Origin: Phycisphaerae bacterium
Lineage (GTDB): Bacteria; Planctomycetota; Phycisphaerae; Tepidisphaerales; Tepidisphaeraceae
DNA: 7,063 nucleotides
Direction: 5' to 3'
Assembly (NCBI GenBank): GCA_014380825.1
Contig: JACMJD010000268.1
Coordinates: 1-7,063, forward strand
Part shown: in pieces, positions 6,958 to 7,063 of the stretch
How the letters are laid out: every line of letters begins with the position of its first letter
How positions within the stretch are numbered: position 1 is the first letter of the stretch
Position numbers and translations under genes: made by a program
Notes under the pieces: model-generated
Told to the model about the DNA's origin: nothing
What the model saw: the letters and a program-made list of their open reading frames with translations, nothing else
Database searches by the model: none

Positions 6958-7063
6958 GCGCTACGCGTTCAACGGCGTGCTGCTCGTCAGCGGTGGTAAA
7001 GGCAACGCGAAGAAGATCAGCCTTGTCAGCACCGACGGCCGGCGTCTGGCGATGGCGCGTGGC
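6820..7063. repeat. head-to-head inverted repeat of a dnaN segment, running to the window end
   Basis: Positions i and 13883-i are complementary around a centre between 6941 and 6942 (core CCGCGG, 6939-6944). The inner 38 bp (6923-6960) has one mismatched pair. Over the full 122-bp arms I count about 24 mismatches, roughly 80% identity, with no indels. The right arm is cut by the window edge, so the true length is unknown. Confidence 0.92.
6926..7063 (+). pseudogene. second, diverged dnaN fragment in inverted orientation (partial, runs off the window)
   Basis: The plus-strand frame beginning at 6926 encodes 46 residues: FAAAKESTRYAFNGVLL, then SGGKGNAKKISLVSTDGRR and LAMARG. It differs from the minus-strand copy at five residues (A/S, V/I, H/S, I/V, K/R), while about 14 further codons differ silently. 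It begins at the same domain II position and likewise has no domain I: upstream of the junction the strand is the antisense of the first copy. The reading frame stays open to the window end, so this copy may continue as a normal dnaN 3' part. The silent-rich divergence implies it comes from a functional dnaN gene, either another strain or species joined by misassembly or a duplicated paralogue. Confidence 0.8.

Noticed and set aside
6226..7063. Replication origin near dnaN
   Set aside because: I found no TTATCCACA-type DnaA boxes, AT-rich unwinding region or dnaA gene in the window.
1..7063. CRISPR array, insertion sequence, integrase or phage genes
   Set aside because: No regularly spaced direct repeats, transposase or integrase motifs or phage proteins are visible.

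Overview
The window looks like part of a chromosome or metagenomic contig from a moderately GC-rich bacterium (about 55-60% GC by eye). Planctomycetota, possibly a Phycisphaerae-like lineage, is my best guess. It rests on the style of the DnaN and DciA proteins, the single-TM chain-length-regulator-like protein and the CPBP protease architecture. No rRNA or other firm phylogenetic marker is present, so the assignment is tentative.

Layout from left to right: (1) 1-144 holds no recognisable gene, only a short GC-rich hairpin. (2) 145-1374, minus strand, is a membrane-anchored coiled-coil protein resembling the Wzz/GumC polysaccharide co-polymerase family but without the second membrane helix. 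(3) 1464-2798, plus strand and divergent from the previous gene, is a CPBP-family intramembrane protease with all three signature motifs. (4) 2811-3758 and 3771-5678, both minus strand, form a two-gene unit: asparagine synthetase (asnB) followed 12 nt later by a GtrB/DPM1-like family 2 glycosyltransferase. (5) 5679-5814 is an intergenic stretch dominated by a very long imperfect hairpin. (6) 5815-6225 is a DUF721/DciA replicative-helicase loader, immediately downstream of (7) 6256-6957, the C-terminal two thirds of dnaN (beta sliding clamp). (8) From about 6926 to the window end, the plus strand encodes the same dnaN segment again, head to head with the first.

The genes fall into two themes. 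The right part is replication (dnaN-dciA, a conserved pairing). The left part looks like envelope or surface-glycan work: a lipid-linked sugar transferase, a glutamine-dependent amidotransferase, a chain-length-regulator-like protein and a membrane protease. The glycan link is inferred from families and proximity.

The most striking feature is the right end. The two dnaN arms (6820-6941 and 6942-7063) are an inverted repeat with about 80% nucleotide identity, and most differences are synonymous third-position changes. Both copies lack clamp domain I. This looks like two diverged dnaN genes joined at a near-palindromic coding sequence. An assembly chimera is the simplest reading and a true inverted duplication the alternative. 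I found no convincing new biological system in the window.
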